Shown: positions 11,409 to 23,158, counted from the first letter of the stretch. The stretch is DNA of 64,000 bases from Xestospongia bergquistia (GCA_963965975.1 OZ014412.1:4776501-4840500); one strand, 5' to 3'. Notes: a model not told the origin generated them from the sequence alone. Translations and numbers: made by a program.

Positions 11409-12401
11409 GTTGAGAAACTTAAACTATAACTGAGATGTTATTATTTAACAAATATGCTATTCATTGTCATATAGTTTGTCATGCAATATATATATTATAT
11501 ATGGAAAATAAATAATGACGTTACTCATTAAATCTTGCATTAATAGTCTATTTTAAGGACACTTATCAGCTAGATAGAACATACAGGAACTAGCACTATA
11601 TATAACTATACTTTTCCTACATGCAATGTCATTGATTTCATTCCAAAATATATACCAGCTTAAGCATGCTGAATCTGGTTCATTTCAACAAAAGACAGCA
11701 AAGTTATTTGCTTTCTTTAAGGTCCTAAGTCAATGCAATCATACTATATATAGCTGTCAAACATTTTAAAGTATACTTAATTGTCATTTACTTTAATTAT
11801 AAAAAAAATTAATTTTGATGTAGTAGGGATAAGTTATTATAACACCTCTTAATTAATAATAAGTTAATATCAATCCATTTCCTCAATGTAGATGGTTCTG
11901 ACTGTGTGCACAAACTTGGACCAACCTCTAATATAGTAAGCTCTGCCCCAAATCTATTCGAGATTCTATCCTTCCTCTAAGAGGAAAATTACTAATTAAA
12001 TTATACACTTCGATATTGATGTAACTAATGATTTCAAAATAAATAACTAATTATTACAAGTTAACCTTATAATAACCAGTATATGAGTTATAATAATAGA
12101 GAAACTAAGTTCTAGCAATTTCGTACTTTTCTAATTGTTATATAATTGGACACTTACAATAATGTAAATGAAGACAATTACAAGAATACACAATTAGTGA
12201 AAATCATTCGAGGAATTTTTATTTGTAAATGTAATAAATAATGTAATAAAAAAGGTTGAATTTTGTGTCATGTCACACACTGGATTGTAAATAGATTTAT
12301 TTAGTAATTACATCAGATAATTAATTGAATGTAATAAATGAACAACTAAATATAATGAGTAGACAATATATCAATAAAAATTAATAATATATTAATTTAT
12401 G

Positions 12402-12536
12402 AAGGCAGTGTCTAGAGTGCCAATAATAGAACACTGTATTTTAATGGAAATTTAATACTATACTCCAGACCCTAAATACTGGAACCTAAATTTGTAAATT
12501 TAAGTGTTTTGTTACCAACACTCTAGACACTTCCTT
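12402..12536. mobile_element. 135-bp MITE-like element, copy B
   Basis: Same length and terminal inverted repeats as the copy at 4717-4851, with scattered substitutions inside. Confidence 0.55.
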
Positions 12537-13180
12537 AATAAATGCGGTAATTATAAAGATAGTAGTAATACAGACTCATTCCTGTTCTATAAATTAGGAT
12601 ATTGCAGACTGCTACTCGTAGTCAGCGACCTAGCCCCGCCTCCTTTTTGATAATTAACTACCAAAATGGAGGAAGGGGTAGCTAGTTAGACCAATATTAT
12701 AAAACTCATGATCTATAAAGTGAATGCATGTATATATGAATGAATGAAGCCTTTATCCAGATGGATGGCCAGTATCAACCTAATGGAGTAAATAGAGATA
12801 CTTGATACGTTAATATTCTTATATGTATGCTGTAACTAGAAGAACAAAGTAACTGACTGAGCTAGAGATCTAGATGATTAATATTATCTGAATATACAGT
12901 TAATTTAATGACTCTATTCCAACAACATTTAAGAGAGACTGGTTAGATGAATAAAACTTTAAAAGATGCTCTAAAATAAATATGCTGGTAGTGGTACAAG
13001 AGTATAATGTTTGAAGATTCCAAGAAAAGAAGAAAACCATAATGTATATAGACTATGTATAATATGCACTATTAAAATGAATTTGTTGATCATGACCTAA
13101 CCAATTCATGATCATTTACATTGCATGAGTCATGTAGTTAATTGTCAAAGCAATGAAGATTTTAATGTCTTGTTCGTTAA

Positions 13181-14415
13181 GGTAAAAATATCTGAATTTT
13201 TTTTTCAGCTTTTTTTGATAGAATCATGTAAAGATACTTGTTCTAATAATTGATCATGCTTTAAAAAATTTTTTAAACCCTAGTACTTTGCAGAAATGTA
13301 GTTTGATTCCTTAATATCTGCAATGCTTTGGAGACGTCAAATAATAATATTAAAAAACCTAGAGAGCTGAAACTTTTGAAAATTAAAGACAAAGTCAATT
13401 ACTACAATTATACGGATGGATTTATTTCTACAATAACATTTGACGTTTTTACAAAGCTATAAACCTTCCCTACTTTAATCACTTTTATTATTATATGTTA
13501 TACAAATCGTACAAAGAAATGCATCCGTAAAAGTACTAAAAATTGATCATTTTCGTTCTTGAACTTGTCAGCAGGTTGTTACATTATCCACAGAATCAAA
13601 AATCACAACAACAGTATCTAACAGTGCAAAAGTCGCCATCTTGATAATGAATAATCGATTTTCATTAATTAAAGCCAATGAATACACTTAGTGTCAGGTT
13701 ATTGATAAGTGACTTTCGCGGGGTTAGAATAGTTAAATAAAATGTATTAATTATTATTGCTATTATTATTATTATTATTATTGTTCGTAGTCTTATGTGC
13801 CTTCATCTCAAAGCAGACCACGCTTTAATAAAAATAATAACAACAATAATAAAAATAGTAATAATATATTTAACTTTTTTCCCGCGAAAGTCACTTATTG
13901 ACACTAAGTGTATTCATTGCCTTTAATTAATGAAAATCGATTATTCATTATCAAGATGGCGACTTTTGCACTGTTAGATACTGTTGTTGTGATTTTTGAT
14001 TCTGTGGATAATGTAACAACCTCCTGACAACTTCAAGAACGAAAATGATCAATTTTTAGTACTTTTACGAATGCATTTTTTTGTACGATTTGTATAACAT
14101 ATAATAATAATAGTGATTAAAGTAGGTAAGGTTTATAGCTTTGTAAAAATGTCAAATATTATAGTAGAAATAAATCCATCCGTATAATTGTAGTAATTGA
14201 CTTTGTCTTTAATTTTCAAAAGTTTCAGCTCTCTAGGTTCTTTAATATTATAATTTGATGTCTCCAAAGCATTGCAGATATTAAGGAATCAAACTACATT
14301 TCTGCAAAGTACTAGGGTTTAAAAATTTTTTTAAAGCATGATCAATTTTTAGAACAAGTATCTTTACATGATTCCATCAAGAAAAGCTGAAAAAAAATTT
14401 CAGATATTTTTACCT
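13181..14415. mobile_element. 1235-bp palindromic insertion flanked by TTAA
   Basis: The insertion is bounded by TTAA at 13177-13180 and 14416-14419. Unit A has a single TTAA at the same place (about 5478-5481), so A shows the empty site. The two halves (13181 to about 13745 and about 13860-14415) are near-perfect reverse complements with a central AT-rich spacer of roughly 115 bp containing ATT trinucleotide runs. No transposase frame is present, so it is non-autonomous. TTAA target duplication is the hallmark of piggyBac-type transposases, but the ends (GGTAAAAATATC) are not the usual CCY-starting termini. Small differences between arms show it is not brand new. Confidence 0.8.
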
Positions 14416-14872
14416 TTAAACAAATAATTTCTATGGATGTTAGGCTTGTGAGTGCTGTCACTATATGATCTGTGTTAGCTTCTGCTTTGTCATTGTGAGT
14501 GAGGGCTGTTGCTATGGAATTATAATAGGACATTCCTACATGCTTCATACATGGGAAGATTTGTTAAGAACATAAATTGTGCAGTTCCATAGTAATTAGT
14601 AATCAAAACAACAGCTGTTTGTATGGCACAGGAAGTCCGTACTTTAATGAGAAATTAATATTATACCTAGACCTAAATATTAATATTGATTTCACATTGG
14701 AGTATGGACTTCTTTGTACTGTATTAATAGCCACTACTACTGTGGTGTTGTTGTTTAATTACTGTACTTTTATTGATGGATACAACCAGTGACTATATAT
14801 ATATATGAATCAGTTAAAACAGCCAGTCTATGTTAACAGTTTTTTGCAGTCTTGTAATTTCTAATCACAATT

Positions 14873-15110
14873 ATGAATGTATCAGATTGTGCAATAGCTG
14901 ATATTGAAAAAGTTAGTTATGAGATTAAAGATCATATAAGTCTTCTTAATTAAGCTTAGTGGTCAGGAAGGAGCAATAATTTTTGTGTCATGTAACTGTG
15001 TTAAATTCACTCTTGGATTTGGACAACTTAGAATCATTACAAACTAGACATGATCATCCTGAATATTTCAATTAAGCTCTTTTAAATCTCCTCCATGAAT
15101 AAATATAAAT
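14873..15110 (+). pseudogene. Broken N-terminus of an FN3-bundle gene
   Basis: The ATG at 14873 starts a sequence alignable with the first 70 or so codons of the genes at 2025 and 15498. It has an in-frame TAA after about 26 codons and a second stop in the conserved PESFNQA-encoding region. No FN3-coding sequence follows; instead the leader of gene C begins. It records a deleted family member between B and C. Confidence 0.75.
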
Positions 15111-15258
15111 AGAATGGTAATAATATAGACCCATTTCTGTTCCATAAATTAGGATATTGTGTTCTTACTTGCTGAGCCAACTAAACTCTAGTCTAGCAAG
15201 CTAACTCCTCCTCATTTTGATAGTAGATGTCAGCTTACAAAAAGGAAGTTATTTTATG

Positions 15259-15437
15259 TCATGTGCTTATCCAGCAAGATTTAGGTATGTGAATAATCTT
15301 GAGTTGTCCATAAAAGGAACATCTCTATGTAAATATTATTTGAAGAGTTCAAGAATGTGCTTATCCAGCAAGATTTAGGTATGTGAGTTGTCCATAAAAG
15401 GAACATCTCTATGTAAATATTATTTGAAGAGCTCAAG
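15259..15437 (+). repeat. Tandem duplication in the leader of FN3-bundle gene C
   Basis: A block of about 92 bp (15259-15351) is followed by a second copy of about 85 bp (15353-15437) that lacks an internal 10-bp stretch. The block ends 60 bp upstream of the start codon at 15498, so it duplicates promoter or leader sequence of this paralogue only. Confidence 0.75.
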
Positions 15438-15497
15438 AAGAGCAGAGGAAGCTAAATATAAAACACCTGTATAGCTGCATCTTAAAACTGATTTCTA

Positions 15498-17177
15498 ATG
15501 GAAATCAGTCCATACTCCATTGTAAAATTTGCTATTCAAGCAGTTTACTATACTAGTGGAATTAAAGATTGTATAAGTCTGCTTAGTCTCACTGGTGAAC
15601 AAGAAAGAAGAATTTTGCATCATGTTCGTACACTAAATTTACTCTTGGAGTACTTAAAACCATTACAAACTAGATGTGATCTTCCTGAATCTTTCAATCA
15701 AGCTCTTTTAGATCTTGTGTTTCAACTTAAAAGATGTCATAAGTTATGCCAACCTGTAAATGAGTGTGAGGGCAAATCATTGTTTGACAAAGGCGACAGC
15801 TTACTAAGCGTACCAGAGCACAACCGATTGGTGAGTGATTTAGAGAAGGGATTGGAAGGGGCTGTTAATAATCTCACTCTAATCCTCTCTGCAGAGAGCT
15901 TAAAGGCTGCAAATGATATTCAAACACATGTGACATCACAATTTACTCAAATTATATCCATTATTAACAACCCTAATGTAGGATTCTTTACATCCACAAG
16001 TAAAATTTCATTAAAACCTCCTCATAAAGTGGAGGACCTTACAATTGAAGAAAAGGGTGAATTTCTGGATATTTCTTGGAGTGATACAAAGAACAAAGAG
16101 GATTTGGTACTCTATTATGAAATGATGTGTAGTGATGGAAAAGAGGAAATATATTTACCTCAAATTAATTCAAAAGACAAGTTTGTACGTATTGGTGAGC
16201 CTCGTGTTCGACCAGGAAAGTTTTATACCTTTAAGATTCGTGCTGTTAATAAAGGTGGACATAGTCAATGGAGTAATGAAATCAGGGCACGATTTAAGAA
16301 AGGGGTTCCAGAAAGACCTACTAAACCAACTATTCAAGTGGAAAGTCCTACCTCTGTGATAGTAAGTGTGTTACAACCTACAGAAGACCAAAGCAATGGC
16401 GCTCCAGTAACTAGCTGTATTGTTGAGTATGTTACTAATGATGGCAATGCTACAATGTGGGAGTCTGTCACATGTTCACTACAGGAATGCTCAACTGCTG
16501 ACAATAAAATTAAGGTAACAATACATGAGCTTAATGGAGACACCCTGTATGATTTTCAAGTCAAATTTCAAAATGAAGTTGGCTACAGCCCACCCAGTAA
16601 CTCAACAACATGTCAAACACATGTACCAATACCAGGAATACCAGAGAAACTTCGTGTCTCTACCAAACGAACTTCCAGTATGATCAAAATTCGTTGGGGT
16701 CCACCATCTATTAATCCTGAAACTGTTCATCGTTACGAGTTACAGATGTGTACAAAGAAATGGGAGTGGCATCATATAACTTACTCAACTAAAACATCTG
16801 CAAAGGCTACAGGATTGAATCAATATAAGGTTTATTTCTTTCGTGTTCAAGCTTTAAATCGACAAGATAAAAGCTGTGGTTTTACTGATATAATTGAGGC
16901 ACAAACTCGAATAGGAAAAGTGGCAAAAGCAGCACTTACTCCTCTAGTTTTTGTATTTGGAACTGTTGTAGCTCCTTTTTGTACTGCTTTCGAAAGTGGA
17001 CGTCTAGCTGCTGATTCTGTTGACAATAGAGCTGGAGCGGTTGCTGTAGGTGTTGCCGGAGGAGTGGGTGGTGGTATAGCTGGAACTATTGGAGCACCTT
17101 TGATTGGTGTAGCAACAGTTTATTTTCTTATCACTGATGGTAATGACTATAGTGATCAGAGCAGTGATGAGGACTAA
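15498..17177 (+). CDS. FN3-bundle protein C (helical bundle, 3x FN3, glycine-zipper tail)
   Basis: A 559-residue intact paralogue of the genes at 2025 and 9714, clearly diverged from both but colinear. The N-terminal bundle (1-150) keeps the spacing LPESFNQALLDL, followed by FN3 domains at about 168-262, 264-368 and 371-463. The Gly/Ala segment is shorter than in A and B but keeps the GVGGGIAGT-type zipper, and the tail ends with the same acidic Ser/Asp motif. Single exon; ATG preceded by TAA and TGA stops in the leader. The Lys and Gly that vary elsewhere in the family are scattered rather than clustered. Function unknown; see the finding on the family. Confidence 0.85.
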   Translation: MEISPYSIVKFAIQAVYYTSGIKDCISLLSLTGEQERRILHHVRTLNLLLEYLKPLQTRCDLPESFNQALLDLVFQLKRCHKLCQPVNECEGKSLFDKGDSLLSVPEHNRLVSDLEKGLEGAVNNLTLILSAESLKAANDIQTHVTSQFTQIISIINNPNVGFFTSTSKISLKPPHKVEDLTIEEKGEFLDISWSDTKNKEDLVLYYEMMCSDGKEEIYLPQINSKDKFVRIGEPRVRPGKFYTFKIRAVNKGGHSQWSNEIRARFKKGVPERPTKPTIQVESPTSVIVSVLQPTEDQSNGAPVTSCIVEYVTNDGNATMWESVTCSLQECSTADNKIKVTIHELNGDTLYDFQVKFQNEVGYSPPSNSTTCQTHVPIPGIPEKLRVSTKRTSSMIKIRWGPPSINPETVHRYELQMCTKKWEWHHITYSTKTSAKATGLNQYKVYFFRVQALNRQDKSCGFTDIIEAQTRIGKVAKAALTPLVFVFGTVVAPFCTAFESGRLAADSVDNRAGAVAVGVAGGVGGGIAGTIGAPLIGVATVYFLITDGNDYSDQSSDED

Positions 17178-17576
17178 GTTGAGAAACTTAAAGTAAATGT
17201 GCTATTTGTTGTCTTTAAAAATACTTTGTTTGTATAACTTTTGGTGTTTCCCTAATTATAAAACAAATTATAATTATGATGTTGTATGGATAAGTTATGA
17301 ATATCTCTTAATTGATGACAAGCTAATATCAATGCAATTCCTCAATGCAGAGGGCTCTGATTATGTATATGAAGTTGGACCAACTTCCAATATAGTTAGC
17401 CCTACCCCAAATCTATTCTATCCTTACTTAATATCTAAGAGGTGAATTACTAATTAAATTATAACAGATGATTCATAGTAAATTAATTATAATTACAAGT
17501 TAATCTTATAATAACCAGATGTTGTATCTACATGAAATGACAATTCCATTGTAAAATACTTATCATATCAAACATA
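17178..17576. other. 3' flank of gene C, no gene seen
   Basis: Carries a diverged copy of the 3' flank found after gene A (4195-4310). The open frame at 17197-17445 is a chance frame within this flank. Confidence 0.5.
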
Positions 17577-17758
17577 TGTCAAGTTGGAGCGACAGCTACA
17601 AGTGTAGCTGCAAGTGTTGCTAGAGGAGTGGGTGGTGTGATATAGTTGGGACTATTGGAGCACCTTTTGTTGGTGGAGCATTAGCTCATACATTTGTCCA
17701 CTGGGGTGATGAATATAGTGATCAGATTAGTGATCGATGAAGACTAAGTTGAGAAACT
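17577..17758 (+). pseudogene. Broken C-terminus of an FN3-bundle gene
   Basis: Encodes a recognisable glycine-zipper and acidic tail like residues 500-564 of gene A, but with frameshifts (after the GGV codons near 17637 and in the tail near 17735). A family-type 3' flank with AATAAA follows near 17848. With 14873-15110 it may be the other end of one lost gene, with gene C between. Confidence 0.7.
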
Positions 17759-17947
17759 TAAACTATAATTGAAATGTTCTTATTTGGTAAATGTGCTATT
17801 TATTGTCTTTATCAACTTTGTCATGCAATACATTTACTATGGAAAAATAAATAATGATGTTACTGATTAAATCTTGTCTTAATTATATTGAGATAATTTT
17901 AAGGACACCCAAATGGCTATAATAAGATGTACTAGTAATATTACAGA

Positions 17948-18061
17948 GCTCAGGAAACACTTCAAGATATAGATTTGAAGTATTTAACAGAAGCTGATAA
18001 ACAAATGTTTCATGATACATTTAAGGAGTTTCAACTAGTTCAAGCTTTCATAGTTAGATAA
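17948..18061 (+). pseudogene. Possible isolated last exon of an unknown gene
   Basis: After an AG at 17946-17947 an open frame of 37 codons reads as a charged amphipathic helix and ends in TAA at 18059-18061. It has better protein character than surrounding sequence, but no partner exon was found nearby. Probably a duplicated fragment. Confidence 0.25.
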
Positions 18062-18235
18062 AGTTGTTTATAATAAAAAGTTTTTGACCAACCAAACATT
18101 GCATATACTATATAAATCATTTTATATAGTATTGTTATGTATGTTATGGTGGTTTTATATTGTACTCAAGTAACAACATATTTTATTAATTAGATTATAT
18201 ATAGTTGATGTTAAGTTATTAAATAAGATAGCATA

Positions 18236-18580
18236 TAATTTACAAAAATTTGCTGTACTCTTGAACATCATTCTCTTTGTCACTCTCCTCCACCTGGTTG
18301 TCATCATCATCATCACTGCTCTGGTTGCTATTATTCCATACAAACTTATGTGCTAAACAAGCACCAGTAATAGGCCCGCCCCTCAAATGCTCCAAATATT
18401 CTTCCTCCTATCCCACAGGTAATACCAACAAGAACATGCACCGACTAATCTTGGCTCATCACTGACTTTTTGTGAGCTAATTTTCATGCAGCAACTCCTC
18501 AACGAATGGGACTGATTACAATCCCCCCAGAAAATACAGCTGGAGAGATCAGTACATGCAGGTAGATCCATAACCATTGT
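18236..18580 (-). pseudogene. C-terminal fragment of an FN3-bundle gene (type of 31237-32946)
   Basis: Aligns with 31237-31585 on the same strand, covering the acidic tail and glycine-zipper codons, with frameshifts and substitutions. The 3' flank (18155-18235) also matches 31165-31236. It is joined at 18590 to the diverged structured-RNA copy. Confidence 0.75.
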
Positions 18581-18675
18581 TAATGAGGTTCACAAGCATA
18601 CACCGAACACCCCACACTGCATGAAGTCAAAATCTGCAGTACATATAAAAGGAAGCCAAAACAGTCATGATTGCC

Positions 18676-18912
18676 CAGTGTGTTGTAGGCCAGCGTTCTG
18701 CAATGTATTTAGACCTCTGAGACGGTTACCAGCATACTCGTAAGAGTATGCTTTGGGTGGACTAGGATATGGCTGGTAGTTTCCCTTTAAACATGATGAG
18801 GCTGGTGTATTTGTGGGGCCCGGTTCCTGCTTACGATGACTGCATCCCAAAGAGCTCGAATCATTGAGCATTTATCAGACATAATAAACATTGTTGGTTT
18901 ATGTCTGATAAA
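18676..18912 (+). ncRNA. Diverged relative of the 346-nt structured RNA
   Basis: Shares the 5' portion of the 346-nt element, including the upstream TATA-like box (about 18643), the outer stem 18727-18733/18772-18778 and the inner hairpin 18733-18750. The hairpin loop is GTAA here instead of TACG, so a GNRA tetraloop replaces a UNCG-type loop on a retained stem. The 3' half differs: it ends in a long hairpin (about 18868-18911) with 17 or more paired bases. A second copy in inverted orientation lies at 23888-24126. Confidence 0.45.
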
Positions 18913-18929
18913 TGGAGATGAATATTTTA

Positions 18930-19670
18930 AGAAAATAACAAATCAATAGGCTGGGTTTATATTGATGACATTTTATCACTACATGAGTCCTCCCATCACA
19001 AGCTATATATCTCTTGGTCTTGAGTTTGTCATTTGTGCAGGGATTTAGTGCAAGTGTTATACTTGTTCAGTAAAATTGGGATCCTAAATGATTAGGTTTC
19101 ATGTATAACTGGTTTATCCCATAATTAGAGCCACAAAACGACTCATTATCAAGACAGAACAGCTCTTCTTATTGCCAACAAGACCAAGATTGTGATGCAT
19201 TACGAATGAGAAGACTTGGAAATGCAATATATCTTTCTAACACCAGTTGGTGACCACACTATGACATCTTTTCTGTCATATGCAGGTTAAAGAACAAAAA
19301 AGGTCTCTTTAAGAGATAGATTTAGTTTTCCTAGCTCCTATAGATTATAAAGTAGAATAGCAGAGAAGTTATTATCTGCACTACTGGTAGCCATTGTAGA
19401 TAGTACGATAAAAGGAATTTACTTCATAGTTGACAGAGTATTACTAGAGTATACTATTTTCCAAGAAATTGTGTGTCATATATTACTGACATGTGTAATC
19501 ATTGTTTTATGGTAGATCAATTCTAGTACAAGTTTTAGAATAATAAAGCTTTAGAAGAAGTAGTAAGAAGTTTGGTCACTTTCTATTTCCAGTTTAGTAG
19601 TGTTTATATAAGATATGATAAATACCTCACTTAGAGGTAAGCAATGTGATTCATTATTGAAATTGTATTG
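18930..19670. other. Repeat-derived spacer without a supported gene
   Basis: No coding frame of note. Positions 19500-19675 are the reverse complement of about 31005-31165, including the ATATAAGATATGATAAATACC segment also found at 1015 and 8695. Confidence 0.5.
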
Positions 19671-19800
19671 GTACTTGCTGCCATTAAACATATTCATAGT
19701 TACCGTTAATGAAATTCATGACAAATAGGTTGCGCCCCACAAGAGCATGAAGACAAAATCTGCAGTACATATAAAAGGAAATGAAAACCACCTTGGATAG

Positions 19801-20146
19801 GTTGTGTTGTGGGCCAGCGTTCTGCAATGCATCAGACCTCTGAGATGGTTACCAGCATACTCTACGGAGTATCCGAAAGGCCGACTAGGATAGGGCTGGT
19901 AGTCTCCCTTTAAACGAGAAGAGGCTGGTGTATTTGTGGTTCCCGGTTCCTGAATGCGATATTCCCTAAGAGCTGGAATCCCGTACGGCTGGTTTTAAGT
20001 TAGGGCGATGCTCCAGCCAGGATTACCTCGCGAAGACGAGGGTTACCAAGCCAGGTGGCGGTCCCAGCTAGCAATAGCAGGGAATCCTGGAGCCTAAGTG
20101 GAAGCCTGAGTGGGTGAGCGAGTAGGAATCGTTTGGGCAACACAAC
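19801..20146 (+). ncRNA. 346-nt GC-rich structured RNA candidate, copy 2
   Basis: Same length and nearly the same sequence as 7314-7659, with the TATA-like box at 19770-19777 and a T-run at about 20150. All stems listed for copy 1 are intact. Confidence 0.5.
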
Positions 20147-20186
20147 ATGTTTTTTATATTTAATTATATTTTAACTTTTTTATTAA

Positions 20187-22930
20187 TAAAATCTAACTAA
20201 CCACTGGGAAGGAATGTTGGTATAACTGGTCAGTGTTTTATAGAGATCATTCCACAAACTCCTTTAAGTTGTATGGTATACATAAAACATGCAATTGGTA
20301 TTACAAAGCATAGCATCAATTTTATCAGATAATAATTCTTTAACTGGTTTAACAAGTTTGACTGGTTTATTAGATGTATTCAAATTTTCATATTGACAAT
20401 ATGTTGAAAAAATTAAGACATGATATTAAAAATATTAGTTATGGTTAAAATGGTAATTATTTAAAAATTTGAGTACCTCCTATATTTCCTTGTTGTTGGC
20501 GCTATTACTATAACTATACATATCGCCATTGCTATAGCTGATGAGACTGAGCATCCTTTCGAACAATACTAGAGTCAAGTGGATTTTCTCTAGGCTCTGC
20601 TATAATAATTCACCACTAATAAAAAGAACTATAAAAATAGGTTGATGGATACAAAAATTTTCGTGACAATATTATCATTATGTGATAGACTAGACTAACC
20701 TTTAGGTCCCCACTACTACTTTTAATATAAAGTGAATTTCTAATATGCATGCTCGGAACATGCTCCTACGCTCTTTATAAGCCGTTTTGTTCTTACCATA
20801 CAAGATAGCTAGTAAGTTAAATTGGAAGAGCGAGTATTGTTGTATCGCGTAGATCCAGCAGCCGTCCTGTTATAAAGTTAAGGACAAAATGTATTATTGA
20901 TAGGACAATGGTATAATGATGTTCGTCAAGGTATTGGTAAATACACTTATGTTAATGGAGACATAGGGGTAGGAAAGGGGGGGCAGAAGGAGCTGAAACC
21001 CCCCAGCTTTAAGTCAAGGGCTAAGCCCCCCTGATTTGTACTCAAGACTATAACCGCTTGACTGAAGTGGTTATTGTGTTAACCTAATTAGACTGTATGT
21101 AACCGTACCAATGACTTCTGCTACAACGGAATGCACTTTTTCAACCTTACACTGACTAAAAAATTACCTACAAAGTACTATGACCAAAGAACAATTAAAC
21201 CATGTCATGTTGTTACATACACATAAGGACCGTACTGATAACATAAACTTATTATAAATAGCTAAAGTGTTTGTTTCCTATAATGACAGACGAATTAATT
21301 TTTTTGGTCATTTTTGATCTTTAATAATATAATGCAACTAACTATAAGGTCAGCCCCCCCCCCCCAACTTTAACTTCATTCCTACCCCTCTGTTTATATA
21401 ATATCCTCTGTTCTACTAATAAATATACATGTAATTAAAGAATCTGTTTAGATTTTTTTTTACAAACTTTAACAACATTTCTGGACACAAACAATTACTC
21501 TACTTAACAAGGACCTATATAGCTAACTTCATAAAAAACTTGAAATGATTTCACTACTTGTCATCTTAGGCTATTTTTAGCTCAATACCATGGACCAAAA
21601 GGTTAAAAATTGAGAATTTGGTCCATGTCACCAAATTGCTTAAACGTTTTTGTGGAGTTAACTATATAAGTCCTTGTTATGTGACATTATTATTACTGCT
21701 CTAAAATGTTGCATTTCATATTTAAAAATACTTATATAATGGCTTTTGTTCTACTAATAAATGTACATGTAAATTAAAGAATCTGTTTAGTTTTTTACAG
21801 ACCTTAACATCATTTCTGAACACAAATAATAAAACTATTTAACAAGGACCCATATAACTAACTTCATAATAAAATTAAAGTGATTTCACTATACCTATCA
21901 TCTTAGGCCATTTTTTAGCTCAACATCTTTGACCAATAAAGTTAAAAATTGGGAATTTGGTCCATGTCACCAAATCACTTAAACTTTTTGTGGAATTAGG
22001 TATATAGGTCCTTGTTAAGTGACATTAATATTACTGCTCTAAAATGTTGTGGTTCATATTTAAAACATTTATATAATGTCCTTTGTTAAAAATGATCTGA
22101 ATTTAAAAATTGGGAATTTGGTCCATGTCACCAAATCACTTGAAAAGTTTTGGGGAGTTAGCTATATAGGTCGTTGTTAAGTGACAATAGTATTACTGCT
22201 CTAATATGTTACCATAATGTTACTACATACACCAAAGCACCTTTACTGTATACACAGATGTACCTTTACTGTAAAACATATACTAGCTGATCCAAACTGT
22301 ATACAATGTTGCAGCAAAAAAGTATAAAAATAATGTTAAAAATCGAAAACAGCAATAAAGAATTAAAAGTCCAAGGATCTGAACTGAAGAGTCTATGTTG
22401 GGAGCATGAAGTATTAGGACAGAGATTTACACGGTATACTGGATAAAGAACTGTTGTTGTCTCCATTAATTCTCTATTAAGGTGTGTGTTTAAATACATT
22501 ATTTTAATATTGTATTTTAGATTCAAAAAGAACACAATGAACTATCCTGCATTACCAGCCAGGTGGTTAAAGGCAAAAGATTTAGAGATATTAATCTAGA
22601 TTTATAATTGGACTTAAGTCATTTAGGATATAATTGGTGGCTCTATGTTGTAACAGCTCAAAAGCCTTAATGTCCTTGAAGTACTTAGGCCTTCACAGTT
22701 GAGAGCAGTAGGTTAACTGTGAGTGAGTAAGAGATAAAAACAAATGTAGCTTAATTTTAGTGCTAGAGTTAATTGGAAAATTCCTATGGATTAAATAAAA
22801 GGAGCTAGCGATAAGCTTTTGATAAAATAAGATAAGATTATAATGAGCAGTCTAGTTCAAATCTGAAGATAGATAAAATTATACCAAGATCACGGTGGAG
22901 TCTCATTGTTTGTATTGGAGTTCCATCTCA
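20187..22930. repeat. Segmental repeat shared with 1-1000, 7690-8690 and 26270-28640
   Basis: Positions 20187-21255 match the start of units A and B. Beyond 21290 the sequence continues into an AT-rich tandem repeat and a LINE 3' end that recur at 27400-28640. Copies differ by internal deletions: 20645-20700 lacks about 370 bp present at 26570-26950. No intact gene. Confidence 0.8.
21397..22195. repeat. Tandem repeat of about 310 bp, 2.5 degenerate copies
   Basis: Units begin with TACTGCTCTAAAATGTTG-like sequence at about 21694, 22032 and 22193, and contain the phrase AATTTGGTCCATGTCACCAAAT once each. An earlier copy is traceable from about 21400. The array recurs at 27410-27925. Confidence 0.65.
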
Positions 22931-23158
22931 GTAAAAAGTGAAAGATTTAGAATGCAATAGTTGAGAAAATTGCATATGAACACATTTAGAATGATTATAC
23001 TCAAGTCTCCACTTTCTACTCCAATCAAACAGTGGATCAGTATCACACTGAAAATAAGCAGCATCAGAGATGGATTCTATTGATTTAAGATACTTAGTAT
23101 CATCTGCGAACATAAACAAAATGAGAGAGATTGATATATGTTGGAATATCATTAACAT
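22266..23158 (-). pseudogene. 3' end of a non-LTR retrotransposon (reverse transcriptase remnant)
   Basis: On the minus strand 23158-22928 encodes an FADDTK motif, the YXDD-type catalytic box of reverse transcriptase, followed by an FDWSRKWRLEYN-like segment typical of CR1/Jockey/RTE-type LINEs. After a frameshift, 22850-22560 encodes the thumb/C-terminal region (SQLTYCSQLWRP). The final 89-residue frame at 22535-22266 is the likely end of the polyprotein. Several stops and shifts make it dead. The upstream endonuclease and most of the polymerase are missing, as is usual for 5'-truncated LINE copies. Confidence 0.75.

Larger units (their letters stand above)
7690..14800. repeat. Segmental duplication unit B
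   Basis: Second copy of unit A in direct orientation, interrupted by a 1235-bp insertion at 13181-14415. The G-run block is at 8392-8458, the upstream inverted repeat at 9282-9575, the gene at 9714-11408 and the TIR element at 12402-12536. The region 11650-13180 differs from unit A by many substitutions and indels, whereas 7690-11640 is nearly identical. No further gene is seen between 11409 and 14800. Confidence 0.9.

Noticed and set aside
18665..18871. Open frame (-) over the diverged structured-RNA copy, and its mirror at 23931-24212 (+)
   Set aside because: They overlap the RNA-like element, lie antisense to the stems and TATA box, and resemble no protein. Openness follows from the shared repeat.
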